A DNA stretch of 64,000 nucleotides from assembly GCF_019048065.1 (NCBI RefSeq), contig NZ_CP077291.1, forward strand, positions 2,046,001-2,110,000, given 5' to 3'. This stretch comes from Citrobacter farmeri. Its GTDB lineage: Bacteria; Pseudomonadota; Gammaproteobacteria; Enterobacterales; Enterobacteriaceae. Below are positions 39,260-49,053 of the stretch, one piece after another (positions within the stretch are counted from its first letter, which is position 1; every line of letters starts with the position of its first letter). Under the pieces are notes generated by a model, which worked only from the letters and a program-made list of their open reading frames with translations, had not been told where the DNA came from and ran no database searches. The position numbers and the translations under genes are program-made.

Positions 39260-40096
39260 GTGTCGTTTTCATTGTCATCGCTTCGCAGGCAGATTTATCA
39301 CCGTTTGTTCGACCTGAATACCCGTTCTGGGCGACAGGGTGAGATATTTTGTGCATTGTTTGCGCTGCTTAGCGTGCTGGTTATTTTTATTGAATCAGGC
39401 ATTGGTACGCAATATCACCTGACGTATGACGAATGGCATATTTTTGTCTGGCTCGAATTGATCATCACGCTGGTCTTTACGCTGGAATATTTTCTGCGTT
39501 TGGTGAGCTGGCCGAATCCGGCGAAATATGTCTTCAGCTTCTGGGGATTAATTGATTTAGCCACTATTCTGCCCCTGTATGTAATGTGGCTGTGGCCGGA
39601 AATTAGCCTCGATTACGTTTTTGCCTGGCGGGCCATGCGGGCCATTCGTATCCTGCGCATCCTGAAGCTGCTGCGTTTTATGCCCTCGTTACGGGTGTTC
39701 TGGCAGGCGATTCTGAGTGCCAGGCATCAGTTGATGTTGTTTTATTCGTTTATCGGCATTTTGATGATTATTTTCGGCACGCTGATGTATCTTATCGAAG
39801 GGCCGGAATATGGATTCACCACGCTAAATGCGTCGGTCTACTGGGCGATTGTTACCGTTACGACCGTCGGGTATGGCGATATTACGCCCCATACCCCGTT
39901 GGGACGGGTCGTGGCGTCAGTACTGATTCTAATTGGCTATTCGGTGATTGCGATCCCGACCGGATTGATTACCACCCATATGAGCATGGCGTTTCAAAAG
40001 CGGAATCAGCAGCGCCAATGCCCGCAGTGCCAGCAAAGCCAGCACGAGCATAGCGCGAAGTTTTGTAACCACTGCGGCGGTAAATTGCCGGACTAA
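39260..40096 (+). CDS. Voltage-gated-type potassium channel with C-terminal zinc ribbon
   Basis: A 278-residue ion transport protein. Four or so helices form an S1-S4 unit, the fourth bearing regular Arg residues (AWRAMRAIRILRILKLLRFM, about 122-141), the mark of a voltage sensor. Then S5, the pore loop with the K+ selectivity filter TVGYGD (near 209), and S6. The tail carries CPQCQ and CNHCGGKL, a short zinc-ribbon pair. GTG 39260 is chosen because AGAGG lies at 39249-39253; an upstream frame back to 39137 would overlap oppF. It sits between oppF and yciU, where E. coli K-12 has no gene, and is not E. coli Kch, as it lacks the RCK/TrkA_N domain. It has its own terminator. Confidence 0.88.
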   Translation: MSFSLSSLRRQIYHRLFDLNTRSGRQGEIFCALFALLSVLVIFIESGIGTQYHLTYDEWHIFVWLELIITLVFTLEYFLRLVSWPNPAKYVFSFWGLIDLATILPLYVMWLWPEISLDYVFAWRAMRAIRILRILKLLRFMPSLRVFWQAILSARHQLMLFYSFIGILMIIFGTLMYLIEGPEYGFTTLNASVYWAIVTVTTVGYGDITPHTPLGRVVASVLILIGYSVIAIPTGLITTHMSMAFQKRNQQRQCPQCQQSQHEHSAKFCNHCGGKLPD

Positions 40097-40098
40097 GT

Positions 40099-40125
40099 AA
40101 AAAGAGCCGCGAATGCGGCTCTTTT
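40099..40125. terminator. Terminator between channel gene and yciU
   Basis: Arms AAGAGCCGC (40102-40110) and GCGGCTCTT (40115-40123), loop GAAT, A residues on the left and T residues on the right; it can serve both convergent genes. Confidence 0.9.
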
Positions 40126-40134
40126 CTTCTTCAA

Positions 40135-41959
<1,825 letters not shown>

Positions 41960-42100
41960 AGATTAAAAATCCTTTTGAAAGCGTATTGTTAAGAGTTTAC
42001 GCGTCATGTTTAATCTGGCAAATAAAAACACGGCAAAAGCGCTAGCCTGCCTGTCTGCGGAGGGTATAATGCCAATTCTGGCACGGTAAGAGTAGGTATC

Positions 42101-42274
42101 ATGAAGCGGAGTAGAACGGAAGTGGGGCGCTGGCGGATGCTGCGTCAGGCCAGTCGCCGTAAAGCGCGTTGGCTTGAGGGGCAGTCTCGTCGGAATATGC
42201 GTATCCACTCAATCAGAAAGTGTGTCCTGAATCAGCAGCGTAACTCGCTGTTGTTTGCGATCCACAGCCTCTGA
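42101..42274 (+). CDS. yciY: Small basic protein YciY
   Basis: A 57-codon gene starting ATGAAGCGGAGTAGAACG. The product MKRSRTEVGRWRMLRQASRR... is very rich in Arg and ends NSLLFAIHSL; it matches E. coli YciY (57 residues) along its length. It is divergent from clsA and convergent with yciI. The start is preceded by a weak AGAG/GTAGG region. Function unknown. In E. coli kch follows this gene; here yciI follows directly. Confidence 0.88.
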   Translation: MKRSRTEVGRWRMLRQASRRKARWLEGQSRRNMRIHSIRKCVLNQQRNSLLFAIHSL

Positions 42275-42315
42275 GTGAACAGGGCACCGCATGCGGTGCC
42301 CAATGAACACGCCTT

Positions 42316-42612
42316 TCAGAACGTCTTCTTAAAGGGCTTCACCGAAACCTCCGCATAAACCCCCGCGGCGACATAGGGGTCAGCCTCCGCCCAGGATTTC
42401 GCCTCTTCCAGTGAGTCAAATTCAGCAATCACCGTGGAGCCGGTAAAACCTGCCGCACCTGGATCGTTGCTATCTACAGCAGGCATTGGGCCCGCAGTCA
42501 GCAGACGCCCTTCGTCGTGAAGCAACTGCAGTCGCGCCAGATGGGCTGGGCGGACGGAAAGACGCTTTTCAAGTGAGTTTTGATTATCTTGCGCGTAGAT
42601 GACATAAAGCAC
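42316..42612 (-). CDS. yciI: YciI family protein
   Basis: A 98-residue ferredoxin-like protein with the YciI/muconolactone-isomerase-type fold. The conserved His-Asp pair is visible: RPAHLARLQ (His near 23) and [20 protein letters not shown] (Asp near 76). Dechlorinase relatives exist in other bacteria, but the enterobacterial role is not known. It is divergent from tonB. Confidence 0.93.
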   Translation of the reverse strand: MLYVIYAQDNQNSLEKRLSVRPAHLARLQLLHDEGRLLTAGPMPAVDSNDPGAAGFTGSTVIAEFDSLEEAKSWAEADPYVAAGVYAEVSVKPFKKTF

Positions 42613-42758
42613 GGATAGGGCTCCTTGTTCGGTAAAAGTGCTAAATACGTTATTTGAAAGGCCTCTTTACTGCAATGCAAAGATGACAACCTTGTTAAGG
42701 CCGTGCAGTTACCATGGGTTTTTCAGGATAAAAATGGCGCTTATGTTGATGGCTTATT

Positions 42759-42777
42759 GAATATGATTGCTATTTGC
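42759..42777 (+). promoter_or_regulatory. Likely Fur box of tonB
   Basis: GAATATGATTGCTATTTGC matches the Fur consensus GATAATGATAATCATTATC at about 12 of 19 bases and sits 48 bases before the tonB start, as in E. coli. Iron-dependent repression of tonB is expected. Confidence 0.65.
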
Positions 42778-42824
42778 ATTTAAAATCGAGGCCTGGTTTT
42801 TCAACTGAAACGATTATGACTTCA

Positions 42825-43535
42825 ATGACCCTTGATTTACCTCGTCGCTTTCCCTGGCCGACGTTACTTTCCGTTGGCATTCATGGTGCTTTAGTGGCGG
42901 GACTCTTGTATACCTCGGTACATCAGGTTATTGAACTGCCAGCCCCTGCGCAGCCTATCTCCGTAACGATGGTTTCGCCAGCCGACCTGGAACCGCCACA
43001 GGCTGTTCAGCCGCCGCCGGAGCCGGTTGTCGAGCCTGAACCAGAGCCGATCCCGGAACCGCCTAAAGAGGCACCGGTTGTTATCGAGAAACCGAAACCT
43101 AAGCCTAAGCCAAAACCGAAGCCGGTGAAAAAGGTGCAGGAGCAGCCGAAGCGTGATGTCAAACCCGCCGAACCGCGCCAGGCGTCGCCGTTTGAGAATA
43201 CCGCGCCGGCGCGTCCGACAACCAGTACCGCACCGGCGACAAGCAAGCCGACGGTGAGCGTTCCGGCAGGTCCGCGTGCGTTGACGCGTAATCAGCCGCA
43301 GTATCCGGCGCGTGCTCAGGCATTGCGCATTGAAGGGCGGGTAAAAGTAAAATTTGATGTCACGTCTGATGGACGGGTGGATAATGTACAAATCGTGTCA
43401 GCGCAGCCGGCCAACATGTTTGAACGTGAAGTGAAGAATGCAATGCGCAGATGGCGCTATGAAGCCGGAAAGCCTGGCTCAGGGCTGGTCGTGAATATTG
43501 TCTTCCGCCTGAACGGCACCACGCAAATCGAGTGA
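42825..43535 (+). CDS. tonB: Energy transducer TonB
   Basis: TonB, with ExbB and ExbD, passes proton-motive energy to outer-membrane receptors. From ATG 42825 it is 236 residues (three fewer than E. coli K-12); a nearby ATG at 42816 (MTSMTL...) cannot be excluded. The N-terminal anchor contains the SxxxH motif ([14 protein letters not shown], about 16-29). A periplasmic spacer has Glu-Pro then Lys-Pro repeats (residues about 65-110). The C-terminal receptor-binding domain holds [20 protein letters not shown] (about 160-179). The receptor gene at 44082-46268 is a natural client. Confidence 0.96.
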   Translation: MTLDLPRRFPWPTLLSVGIHGALVAGLLYTSVHQVIELPAPAQPISVTMVSPADLEPPQAVQPPPEPVVEPEPEPIPEPPKEAPVVIEKPKPKPKPKPKPVKKVQEQPKRDVKPAEPRQASPFENTAPARPTTSTAPATSKPTVSVPAGPRALTRNQPQYPARAQALRIEGRVKVKFDVTSDGRVDNVQIVSAQPANMFEREVKNAMRRWRYEAGKPGSGLVVNIVFRLNGTTQIE

Positions 43536-43552
43536 TTGAGAAATATGAAAGG

Positions 43553-43579
43553 AAAAGCCTCCTGAGCGGAGGCTTTTTT
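43553..43579. terminator. Bidirectional terminator between tonB and yciA
   Basis: Arms AAAAGCCTCC and GGAGGCTTTT around a short TGAGC loop, with A residues before and T residues after. Confidence 0.92.
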
Positions 43580-43583
43580 GTGC

Positions 43584-43982
43584 TTATTGCGCCGGAAGCG
43601 GGCGGGGTTTACCGTCCGGATCTACCGCGACATAGATAAACAGTGCTTCTGTCGCTTTGTAGCGCTGGCCAATCGGCTCAGAGGCCACTTTCTTCACCCA
43701 GACTTCAATATTGATGCTAATGGACGTGGTTCCTCGCTTTACGCAGCGGGCGTAACAGCACACTACGTCGCCGACGGCGACCGGGCGCAGAAAGCTCATT
43801 CCCTCCACACGGACGGTCACCACGCGACCATGGGCAATTTCCTTGGCCTGAATGGCACCACCAATATCCATCTGCGACATCAGCCAGCCGCCAAAAATAT
43901 CTCCGTTTGCATTGGTATCGGCAGGCATAGCCAGTGTGCGTAAAACCAGTTCGCCCTGGGGGGCATGCGTTGTTGTTGTCAT
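43584..43982 (-). CDS. yciA: Acyl-CoA thioesterase YciA
   Basis: A 132-residue hot-dog-fold thioesterase that hydrolyses a broad range of acyl-CoAs. The catalytic region NANGDIFGGWLMSQMDIGGAI (in part about 25-44; Asn and Asp conserved) and the RVVTVRVEGMSFLRPVAVGD strand match E. coli YciA. It faces tonB across a shared terminator. Confidence 0.95.
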   Translation of the reverse strand: MTTTTHAPQGELVLRTLAMPADTNANGDIFGGWLMSQMDIGGAIQAKEIAHGRVVTVRVEGMSFLRPVAVGDVVCCYARCVKRGTTSISINIEVWVKKVASEPIGQRYKATEALFIYVAVDPDGKPRPLPAQ

Positions 43983-44052
43983 TGTAAAACCGACTGTAGA
44001 AAGAAATTTCAGGCGCGATGCTACTATGATTTTAGCACGGAGAACAGAGGGG

Positions 44053-44074
44053 AAACGCCCGCGAGACGGGCGTT
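44053..44074 (-). terminator. Possible terminator of the siderophore receptor gene
   Basis: Stem AACGCCCG (44054-44061) and CGGGCGTT (44067-44074) just beyond the receptor stop codon. On the minus strand it is followed by TTCCCC rather than a long T-run, so termination may be weak. Confidence 0.55.
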
Positions 44075-44081
44075 CGAGAGA

Positions 44082-46268
44082 TTAGAATGACATCGTCACA
44101 CCAGCATAGTAAGCGCGTCCGGGTTCGTTATAGGTCGAGGCACCGTCGTTTTCACGATAGATCTGCTTATCGAACAGGTTGCTAATCCCGGCGTTAAGAC
44201 GCAGGTTTTTCGTCATCTGGTAGTTAGCGCCGAGGCCGACAATCGCATAAGCGCCAATCTCTTTATCCGACATGGCACCCGTTTCGTTACGAGTTTCGGC
44301 ATATTCACGTGGTTTTTGTCGACCGTACTGCGTCCACTGTACCTGCGTGGAGAGCTTGTCGTTCACCTGCCAGTCGAGCAGGGTATTGATGGTGTATTTG
44401 GGGATCACGGAGAGTGGGTTGCCTGTGTCTTTGTTCTCGGATTTGATCATGTAAGTCGCGTTGGTACGCCAGTTTAAGGTCTCCGGTACCAGCGGGATGA
44501 CTACGTTACCTTCCAGACCTTCGACAATCGCTTTGCCGCCATTTTCCCATTGCAGGATGTTATTCCCGTTGGAAGCGTAACCGATAATATCGGTCCCGGA
44601 AACGATCTTGTTTTTATAATCGTTACGGAACCAGGTGATTCCCGCATCCCAACCTGAGGAATTAAATTCCAGACCGATTTCTTTGTTGATACTGATCTCC
44701 GGGTCCAGATCCGGATTACCCAACAGGTAACAACTGCCGGTAGCGATGTTATTCGGACAGCCGTTGCCGCGCGTGGAGAGCAAATATCCCTCGCTGGATT
44801 GATAGAGGTTTGGTGCTTTAAAGACGCGCGCGATCCCGGCTTTCAGTTTGAACAGATCGCCCAGCTCCTGCGACATATTCAGACTCGGGCTCCAGTTGCT
44901 GCCAAATTCGTCGTGATAGTCAAAACGAATCCCCGGAATAATATCGGTGCCCGGACGGGCTTCGATATTATCTTCCAGATAGATACCGGTGAGCGTGGCG
45001 CTATTTTTGGTACTGCGACTGGATGCGTCACCGGAGACATTGCCAATCTGCACGCCTGATGCGCTGGTGGCCTGCATAGACGCCGGGTCATTAAGTTCGT
45101 CGCGGTTCCATTCAGCCCCCAGCGTCAGGGTCTGATCAACCAGCCAGAAAAGCGGAATGTTGAGCTCTCCGGAGGAACGATAAGATTCAAGACGGCTGGT
45201 GGCGTATTCGGTGTTATTGATCATACCTTCCACTTTACCGGTCGAACCTTCCTGCATCCGGGTGTTATTCGTTTTTTCGTAATACACGCCGAATTTGGAC
45301 TGTCCCCAGTCCCAGATGCCGTTATGCGTCAGCCCCCACGACTGGCGATACATCCGGTTGGTTTCATCACCGTAGAGTGAACTAACCAACCCGTCAGGAC
45401 TGACGTTGCCGTTGCTGTACTGCGTATCTCCGGCATAGATGTTGCCCTGACGGCTGTAGCTGTAATCAAAATCAACAATTTGCTGTGGCGTCAGTTTCCA
45501 GGAGAGCAGGGCGTTGATATCTTTATTACGCACCCCTTCACGCCCCGCCGCATAGGATCCATTTTGCTGGGTATTGATATCCGCTGCATCGGCATCGGTT
45601 TTATTGATATTGCCGTACAGGCGCATGGTGAGAATGTCATCGACTAGCGGACCGCTCAGATTGAAGTTCGCACGTTTGGTGGCACCTTCTTTGCTGTTCT
45701 CGGGCTGATTGGTATAAAGGGACAGAGAGCCATGCCAGTCGTTCGTCGGCTGTTTGGTAATGATGTTTACTACGCCGCCTGCAGCACCGGAACCGTAACG
45801 TGCCGCCGCCGGGCCGCGCAGTACTTCGATACGTTCGACCATCTCCGCCGGTACCCAGTTCGTGTCGCCGCGGGTATCGCGTTCACCGCGCCAGCTATAG
45901 CGTACGGAATTGCGTGAAGTAACCGGAACGCCGTCAATCAGGATCAGCGTGTTTTCCGGCCCCATACCGCGAATGTCAATCTGGCGATTATTGCCCCGGC
46001 TCCCGCTGGCGCTGTTGCCCGTCAGGTTCACACCAGGCATGGTACGAATGATATCGGAGAGGTCGTTGACCGGCGGGGATTTTTCAATGTCTTTGGCGGT
46101 AATGATAGAAACACCGGGCTGCTGTTTGAGAGCTTCTTCGGCGGTTGCCTGGACGACCATCGTTTCACCGTCGTTCATGACCTCTTCTACGGCGAATGCA
46201 TTTCCGCTTAATGCTGTGGCAATCAAAAGCGCCAGAGGGCGCGGTGAGATTTTTGTTATCGTATTCAT
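44082..46268 (-). CDS. TonB-dependent catecholate siderophore receptor, IroN/FepA type
   Basis: A 728-residue outer-membrane receptor. The ATG at 46266-46268 is chosen over an adjacent TTG. The signal peptide ends near NAFA (residue 27), a TonB-box-like GETMVVQA follows, then the plug domain with DIIRTMPGVNLTGNSASG, NRQIDIRGMGPENTLILIDG and VERIEVLRGPAAARYGSGAA. The 22-strand barrel ends in the standard aromatic, GVTMSF. The plug and C-terminus resemble IroN (salmochelin receptor) more than FepA, e.g. EEALKQQPGVS, SVRYSWRGERDTRGDTNWVP and TYNEPGRAYYAGVT. No iroBCDE genes are beside it, so ligand specificity (enterobactin, salmochelin or breakdown products) is uncertain. It lies between yciA and yciB, where E. 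coli has none. Confidence 0.9.
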   Translation of the reverse strand: MNTITKISPRPLALLIATALSGNAFAVEEVMNDGETMVVQATAEEALKQQPGVSIITAKDIEKSPPVNDLSDIIRTMPGVNLTGNSASGSRGNNRQIDIRGMGPENTLILIDGVPVTSRNSVRYSWRGERDTRGDTNWVPAEMVERIEVLRGPAAARYGSGAAGGVVNIITKQPTNDWHGSLSLYTNQPENSKEGATKRANFNLSGPLVDDILTMRLYGNINKTDADAADINTQQNGSYAAGREGVRNKDINALLSWKLTPQQIVDFDYSYSRQGNIYAGDTQYSNGNVSPDGLVSSLYGDETNRMYRQSWGLTHNGIWDWGQSKFGVYYEKTNNTRMQEGSTGKVEGMINNTEYATSRLESYRSSGELNIPLFWLVDQTLTLGAEWNRDELNDPASMQATSASGVQIGNVSGDASSRSTKNSATLTGIYLEDNIEARPGTDIIPGIRFDYHDEFGSNWSPSLNMSQELGDLFKLKAGIARVFKAPNLYQSSEGYLLSTRGNGCPNNIATGSCYLLGNPDLDPEISINKEIGLEFNSSGWDAGITWFRNDYKNKIVSGTDIIGYASNGNNILQWENGGKAIVEGLEGNVVIPLVPETLNWRTNATYMIKSENKDTGNPLSVIPKYTINTLLDWQVNDKLSTQVQWTQYGRQKPREYAETRNETGAMSDKEIGAYAIVGLGANYQMTKNLRLNAGISNLFDKQIYRENDGASTYNEPGRAYYAGVTMSF

Positions 46269-46309
46269 CAACTGACATCCATATTGTTAAAAATGCGATA
46301 TGGAATATC

Positions 46310-46328
46310 AATGATAAGCATTCTCATT
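46310..46328 (-). promoter_or_regulatory. Likely Fur box of the siderophore receptor gene
   Basis: AATGATAAGCATTCTCATT contains two clear NATWAT-like half repeats around a centre and lies 42 bases upstream of the receptor start. Fur-Fe2+ repression is expected. Confidence 0.75.
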
Positions 46329-46413
46329 ACAATATTATGGAGGCAATCTCCACAATATCTCCATGATTCATGCAATTTATGGCGCGTTCGGCAGGGAATG
46401 TGCAGAAAGTAAC

Positions 46414-46433
46414 ACCAGGCCCGTGGGCCTGGT
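46414..46433. terminator. Hairpin downstream of yciB
   Basis: A near-perfect inverted repeat ACCAGGCCC (46414-46422) and GGGCCTGGT (46425-46433). T-runs on either side are poor, so this may be a weak terminator or a transcript-stabilising stem at the end of yciCB. Confidence 0.5.
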
Positions 46434-46444
46434 TTGATGGATGT

Positions 46445-46984
46445 TTACGATTTGTCTTCTTGCGGGAGATGGCGATAGATATAGACGCCACTGAGCAGGG
46501 TAAAGATCAGTGTCAGCGCGGTGAGGCCGAACACTTTAAAGTTCACCCAGATATTTTGCGGCAGCCAGAACGCGATGTAGATATTGGCAAGGCCACACAA
46601 AATGAAGAAGATGGCCCACGCCAGGTTGAGCTTTGACCAGACCGGTTGCGGCAGCGACAGTTCTTTCCCCAACATGCGCTGGATTAGCGGTTTTTTCATG
46701 ATCCACTGGCTTACCAGTAACGCACCGGCAAACAGGCCGTAAATCACCGTCACCTTCCATTTAATAAATTCATCGTTATGGAAGAAGATAGTCAGACCGC
46801 CGAACACGGCAACCAGCACAAAGGTGATCAGCGCCATTTTCTCAACTTTGCGATAACGAACCCAACTGTAGATGAGCACGATAGCCGTTGCGACAATGAG
46901 CGCCGAGGTGGCCGCATAGATGTCATACACTTTGTAAAAGACAAAGAAGACAACCAGCGGTAAAAAATCAAGAAACTGCTTCAT
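46445..46984 (-). CDS. yciB: Inner-membrane spanning protein YciB
   Basis: A 179-residue protein with about five membrane helices, near-identical to E. coli YciB (IspZ/septation family). It has been linked to envelope integrity and cell division through interactions with divisome and elongation proteins; no enzyme activity is known. It lies 55 bases downstream of yciC on the same strand. Confidence 0.94.
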   Translation of the reverse strand: MKQFLDFLPLVVFFVFYKVYDIYAATSALIVATAIVLIYSWVRYRKVEKMALITFVLVAVFGGLTIFFHNDEFIKWKVTVIYGLFAGALLVSQWIMKKPLIQRMLGKELSLPQPVWSKLNLAWAIFFILCGLANIYIAFWLPQNIWVNFKVFGLTALTLIFTLLSGVYIYRHLPQEDKS

Positions 46985-47039
46985 TCTTCGATTCCGTAAT
47001 CAAACGCGTCGGGCATTACTGCCGGCGACGCAGACAGGG

Positions 47040-47783
47040 TTATTGGCGAATCAACATATACAGACGAAACAGGTAGATGAGCAATACGGCGGAGATCAGA
47101 TTGCTCAACGTATTCGCGATAACGGCGCCAACGTTAGGGTCAAATGCAGCAAAGCTGGAAGCAAAAAGGAGCAGCAGCGTTTTTGCCAGCAGCCAGCCCA
47201 TCACCGCCGGGGCGACCAGTCGCATATTAGACCACGCCAGACGCATACTGTTGCGCATCGCGGCGAATATGCCCATTTTATCCTGTACCAGCATGACTGG
47301 CGCAAGCGCCAGCAGGATAGCCAACAGGATACCAGGTACCACCACCAGCATAATCCCGAGTTGCACCAGCAGAGTTGTCAGCAAAATCAGGATGAACAGA
47401 CGCGGCAGAATCGGCGCACTGGCTCCGATAGCGCGAAGGGCGCTGACGCGATGACCCGCTGAAATTAATTGAATCATCAGCAACACACCGCCGGCCATCA
47501 CGGCATTGCCGATCAGCCCTGAAAACGTGGAGGCCGCAGAGGCGCGCAACAGGATCTGCTGCTGCTCCGGCGTCATGTTTTGCACCAGTTCGAACAAACC
47601 TACGCTTCCCGCCAGATTATCCCCTTCACTCAGCTGTGCAATCTGCGCATCGCTGGGTGAGAAGGCATGCCCCAATACCACCGTGATGAACGCGCACAGG
47701 AGCGAGATCAGCAGGATGGTTAAAAATTGATTACGGAAAAAATTCCCGGTGTCACGGTATACGGACTGCGCCGTGATAGACAT
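47040..47783 (-). CDS. yciC: UPF0259 membrane protein YciC
   Basis: A 247-residue protein with six hydrophobic segments. The start at 47781-47783 gives [20 protein letters not shown] as in E. coli; the in-frame extension to 47858 is rejected. A conserved cytoplasmic block [20 protein letters not shown] (about 175-194) marks the family. Recent work in E. coli ties YciB/YciC-type proteins to envelope homeostasis; the molecular role is unsettled. Confidence 0.93.
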   Translation of the reverse strand: MSITAQSVYRDTGNFFRNQFLTILLISLLCAFITVVLGHAFSPSDAQIAQLSEGDNLAGSVGLFELVQNMTPEQQQILLRASAASTFSGLIGNAVMAGGVLLMIQLISAGHRVSALRAIGASAPILPRLFILILLTTLLVQLGIMLVVVPGILLAILLALAPVMLVQDKMGIFAAMRNSMRLAWSNMRLVAPAVMGWLLAKTLLLLFASSFAAFDPNVGAVIANTLSNLISAVLLIYLFRLYMLIRQ

Positions 47784-48141
47784 GCACTCTCCTTGAGTTC
47801 TGCAGGTGTTGTTAAGCGTGCAATTGTACCCTGGATAACCGCGCAGTGGCAGCATCATGGGGTGTATGGAAAAGCATATCTTTGTAAAGCCAGAGTAATT
47901 TGAACAACAAATCCACAGCGTGAGGACGCTGTTCCCGCAAAAATGAAGAAAATATTTTCAGAGTGTAAATATTGCAAAATTGATCTGAACAAGAATAACC
48001 AGGATTTTGAATGCCACTTCTAACTTAATCTGGATCAATAAATGTTAAATTACACGGCCTAATGTGATCCAGGTTGGATCACTTATTACTCCAATGTAGG
48101 TATATTCGTGACGCATTTATAACCATAACGATGGAGCGGGT
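47784..48141 (+). promoter_or_regulatory. yciC-ompW divergent control region
   Basis: A 358-base spacer. It holds an FNR-like site at 48025-48038 and an AT-rich block at 47940-47990. No gene is visible. OmpW is known to rise under anaerobiosis through FNR in E. coli, which agrees with the site. Confidence 0.65.
48025..48038 (+). promoter_or_regulatory. FNR-like site before ompW
   Basis: TTAAT-CTGG-ATCAA differs from the FNR consensus TTGAT-N4-ATCAA in one fixed base. It is about 104 bases from the ompW ATG. Confidence 0.65.
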
Positions 48142-48780
48142 ATGAAAAAGTTAACAGTGGCGGCATTGGCAGTTAGTACACTTCTCTCTGGCAGCGTTTA
48201 TGCACATGAAGCCGGTGAGTTTTTTATTCGTGCGGGGTCGGCGACGGTAAGACCTTCAGAAGGCGCGGATGGGACTTTAGGTCATTTGGGCGGCTTTAAC
48301 GTCAGTAACAACACGCAGTTGGGGCTGACATTCACTTACATGGCGACCGACAACATTGGTGTTGAACTGCTGGCGGCAACGCCGTTTCGTCATAAGGTAG
48401 GCACGCAGATGACCGGTGATATCGCCACCGTTCACCATCTGCCGCCAACCCTGATGGCGCAGTGGTATTTCGGTGACTCCAGCAGCAAACTGCGCCCGTA
48501 TGTGGGGGTTGGGGTAAACTACACGACCTTCTTTAATACTGATGTTAATAAGAATGGTGAAGAGACGGGCGTCTCTGATTTGAGTCTTAAAGACTCCTGG
48601 GGTGCAGCAGGTCAGGTCGGACTGGACTATCTTATCAACCGCGACTGGCTGATTAACATGTCAGTCTGGTATATGGATATTGATACTACCGCAGACTACA
48701 AACTCGGTGGTGTTAAGCAGCATGACGATATCCGTCTCGACCCCTGGGTATTTATGTTCTCTGCAGGCTATCGTTTCTGA
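48142..48780 (+). CDS. ompW: Outer-membrane protein OmpW
   Basis: A 212-residue eight-stranded beta-barrel with a signal peptide ending VYA (about residue 21) and a C-terminal aromatic (SAGYRF). The lateral-opening hydrophobic channel family is recognisable from GVELLAATPFRHKVGTQ, VHHLPPTLMAQWYFG and SLKDSWGAAGQVGLDYL. It is proposed to move small hydrophobic or charged compounds and serves as the colicin S4 receptor in E. coli. Confidence 0.97.
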   Translation: MKKLTVAALAVSTLLSGSVYAHEAGEFFIRAGSATVRPSEGADGTLGHLGGFNVSNNTQLGLTFTYMATDNIGVELLAATPFRHKVGTQMTGDIATVHHLPPTLMAQWYFGDSSSKLRPYVGVGVNYTTFFNTDVNKNGEETGVSDLSLKDSWGAAGQVGLDYLINRDWLINMSVWYMDIDTTADYKLGGVKQHDDIRLDPWVFMFSAGYRF

Positions 48781-48799
48781 TAACGAAAACGGCAGAACA

Positions 48800-48827
48800 A
48801 AGCGGGCGCATTCAGCCCGCTTTTTTT
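48800..48827 (+). terminator. ompW terminator
   Basis: Arms GCGGGC (48802-48807) and GCCCGC (48815-48820) with seven T residues after. Confidence 0.9.
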
Positions 48828-48886
48828 ATGCGCCACGTGCAGAACTGCTATCTTTTCTGATAGGCACGTTCTGTGAGTAATGCACC

Positions 48887-48970
48887 ATGAAACACCCCTC
48901 GTTTTTGCTGGAACAAAAAATTGCGGCGCTTGAGCAACTGCCATGTGGCTTATCTGACAGAAGGGGATGA
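48887..48970 (+). CDS. Possible 27-residue small ORF before the diguanylate cyclase
   Basis: ATG-initiated frame encoding MKHPSFLLEQKIAALEQL followed by PCGLSDRRG. The first 20 residues look like an amphipathic helix. Its stop overlaps the ATG of the next short frame (ATGA). No clear ribosome-binding site is present. It may be a real short gene or the remains of a frameshifted larger gene (a third frame here reads HVAYLTEGDD). Low confidence. Confidence 0.25.
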   Translation: MKHPSFLLEQKIAALEQLPCGLSDRRG

Positions 48971-49053
48971 TTAACCGTTCTGACCTGTACTGTGTCGGTA
49001 AAATCGAATACCGTAGTGATAACAACGTGTTGATGTTCAGGGTGCCTTGGTGA
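48967..49053 (+). CDS. Possible 28-residue small ORF overlapping the diguanylate cyclase start
   Basis: The frame reads MINRSDLYCVGKIEYRSD then NNVLMFRVPW, and its TGA overlaps the GTG start of the downstream gene (GTGA). A G-rich AAGGGG directly abuts the ATG, too close for good initiation, so translation would rely on coupling to the previous frame. It is not recognised as any known family. It may be a leader peptide or a decayed gene. Confidence 0.25.
   Translation: MINRSDLYCVGKIEYRSDNNVLMFRVPW

Noticed and set aside
44082..46268. Naming the receptor outright as iroN or fepA
   Set aside because: It looks IroN-like, but the iro cluster is absent here and ligand cannot be told from sequence, so no gene symbol is given.
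49047..49049. TTG as start of the diguanylate cyclase
   Set aside because: The next codon, GTG at 49050, is better spaced from AGGGTG and forms the GTGA overlap; the TTG cannot be fully excluded.
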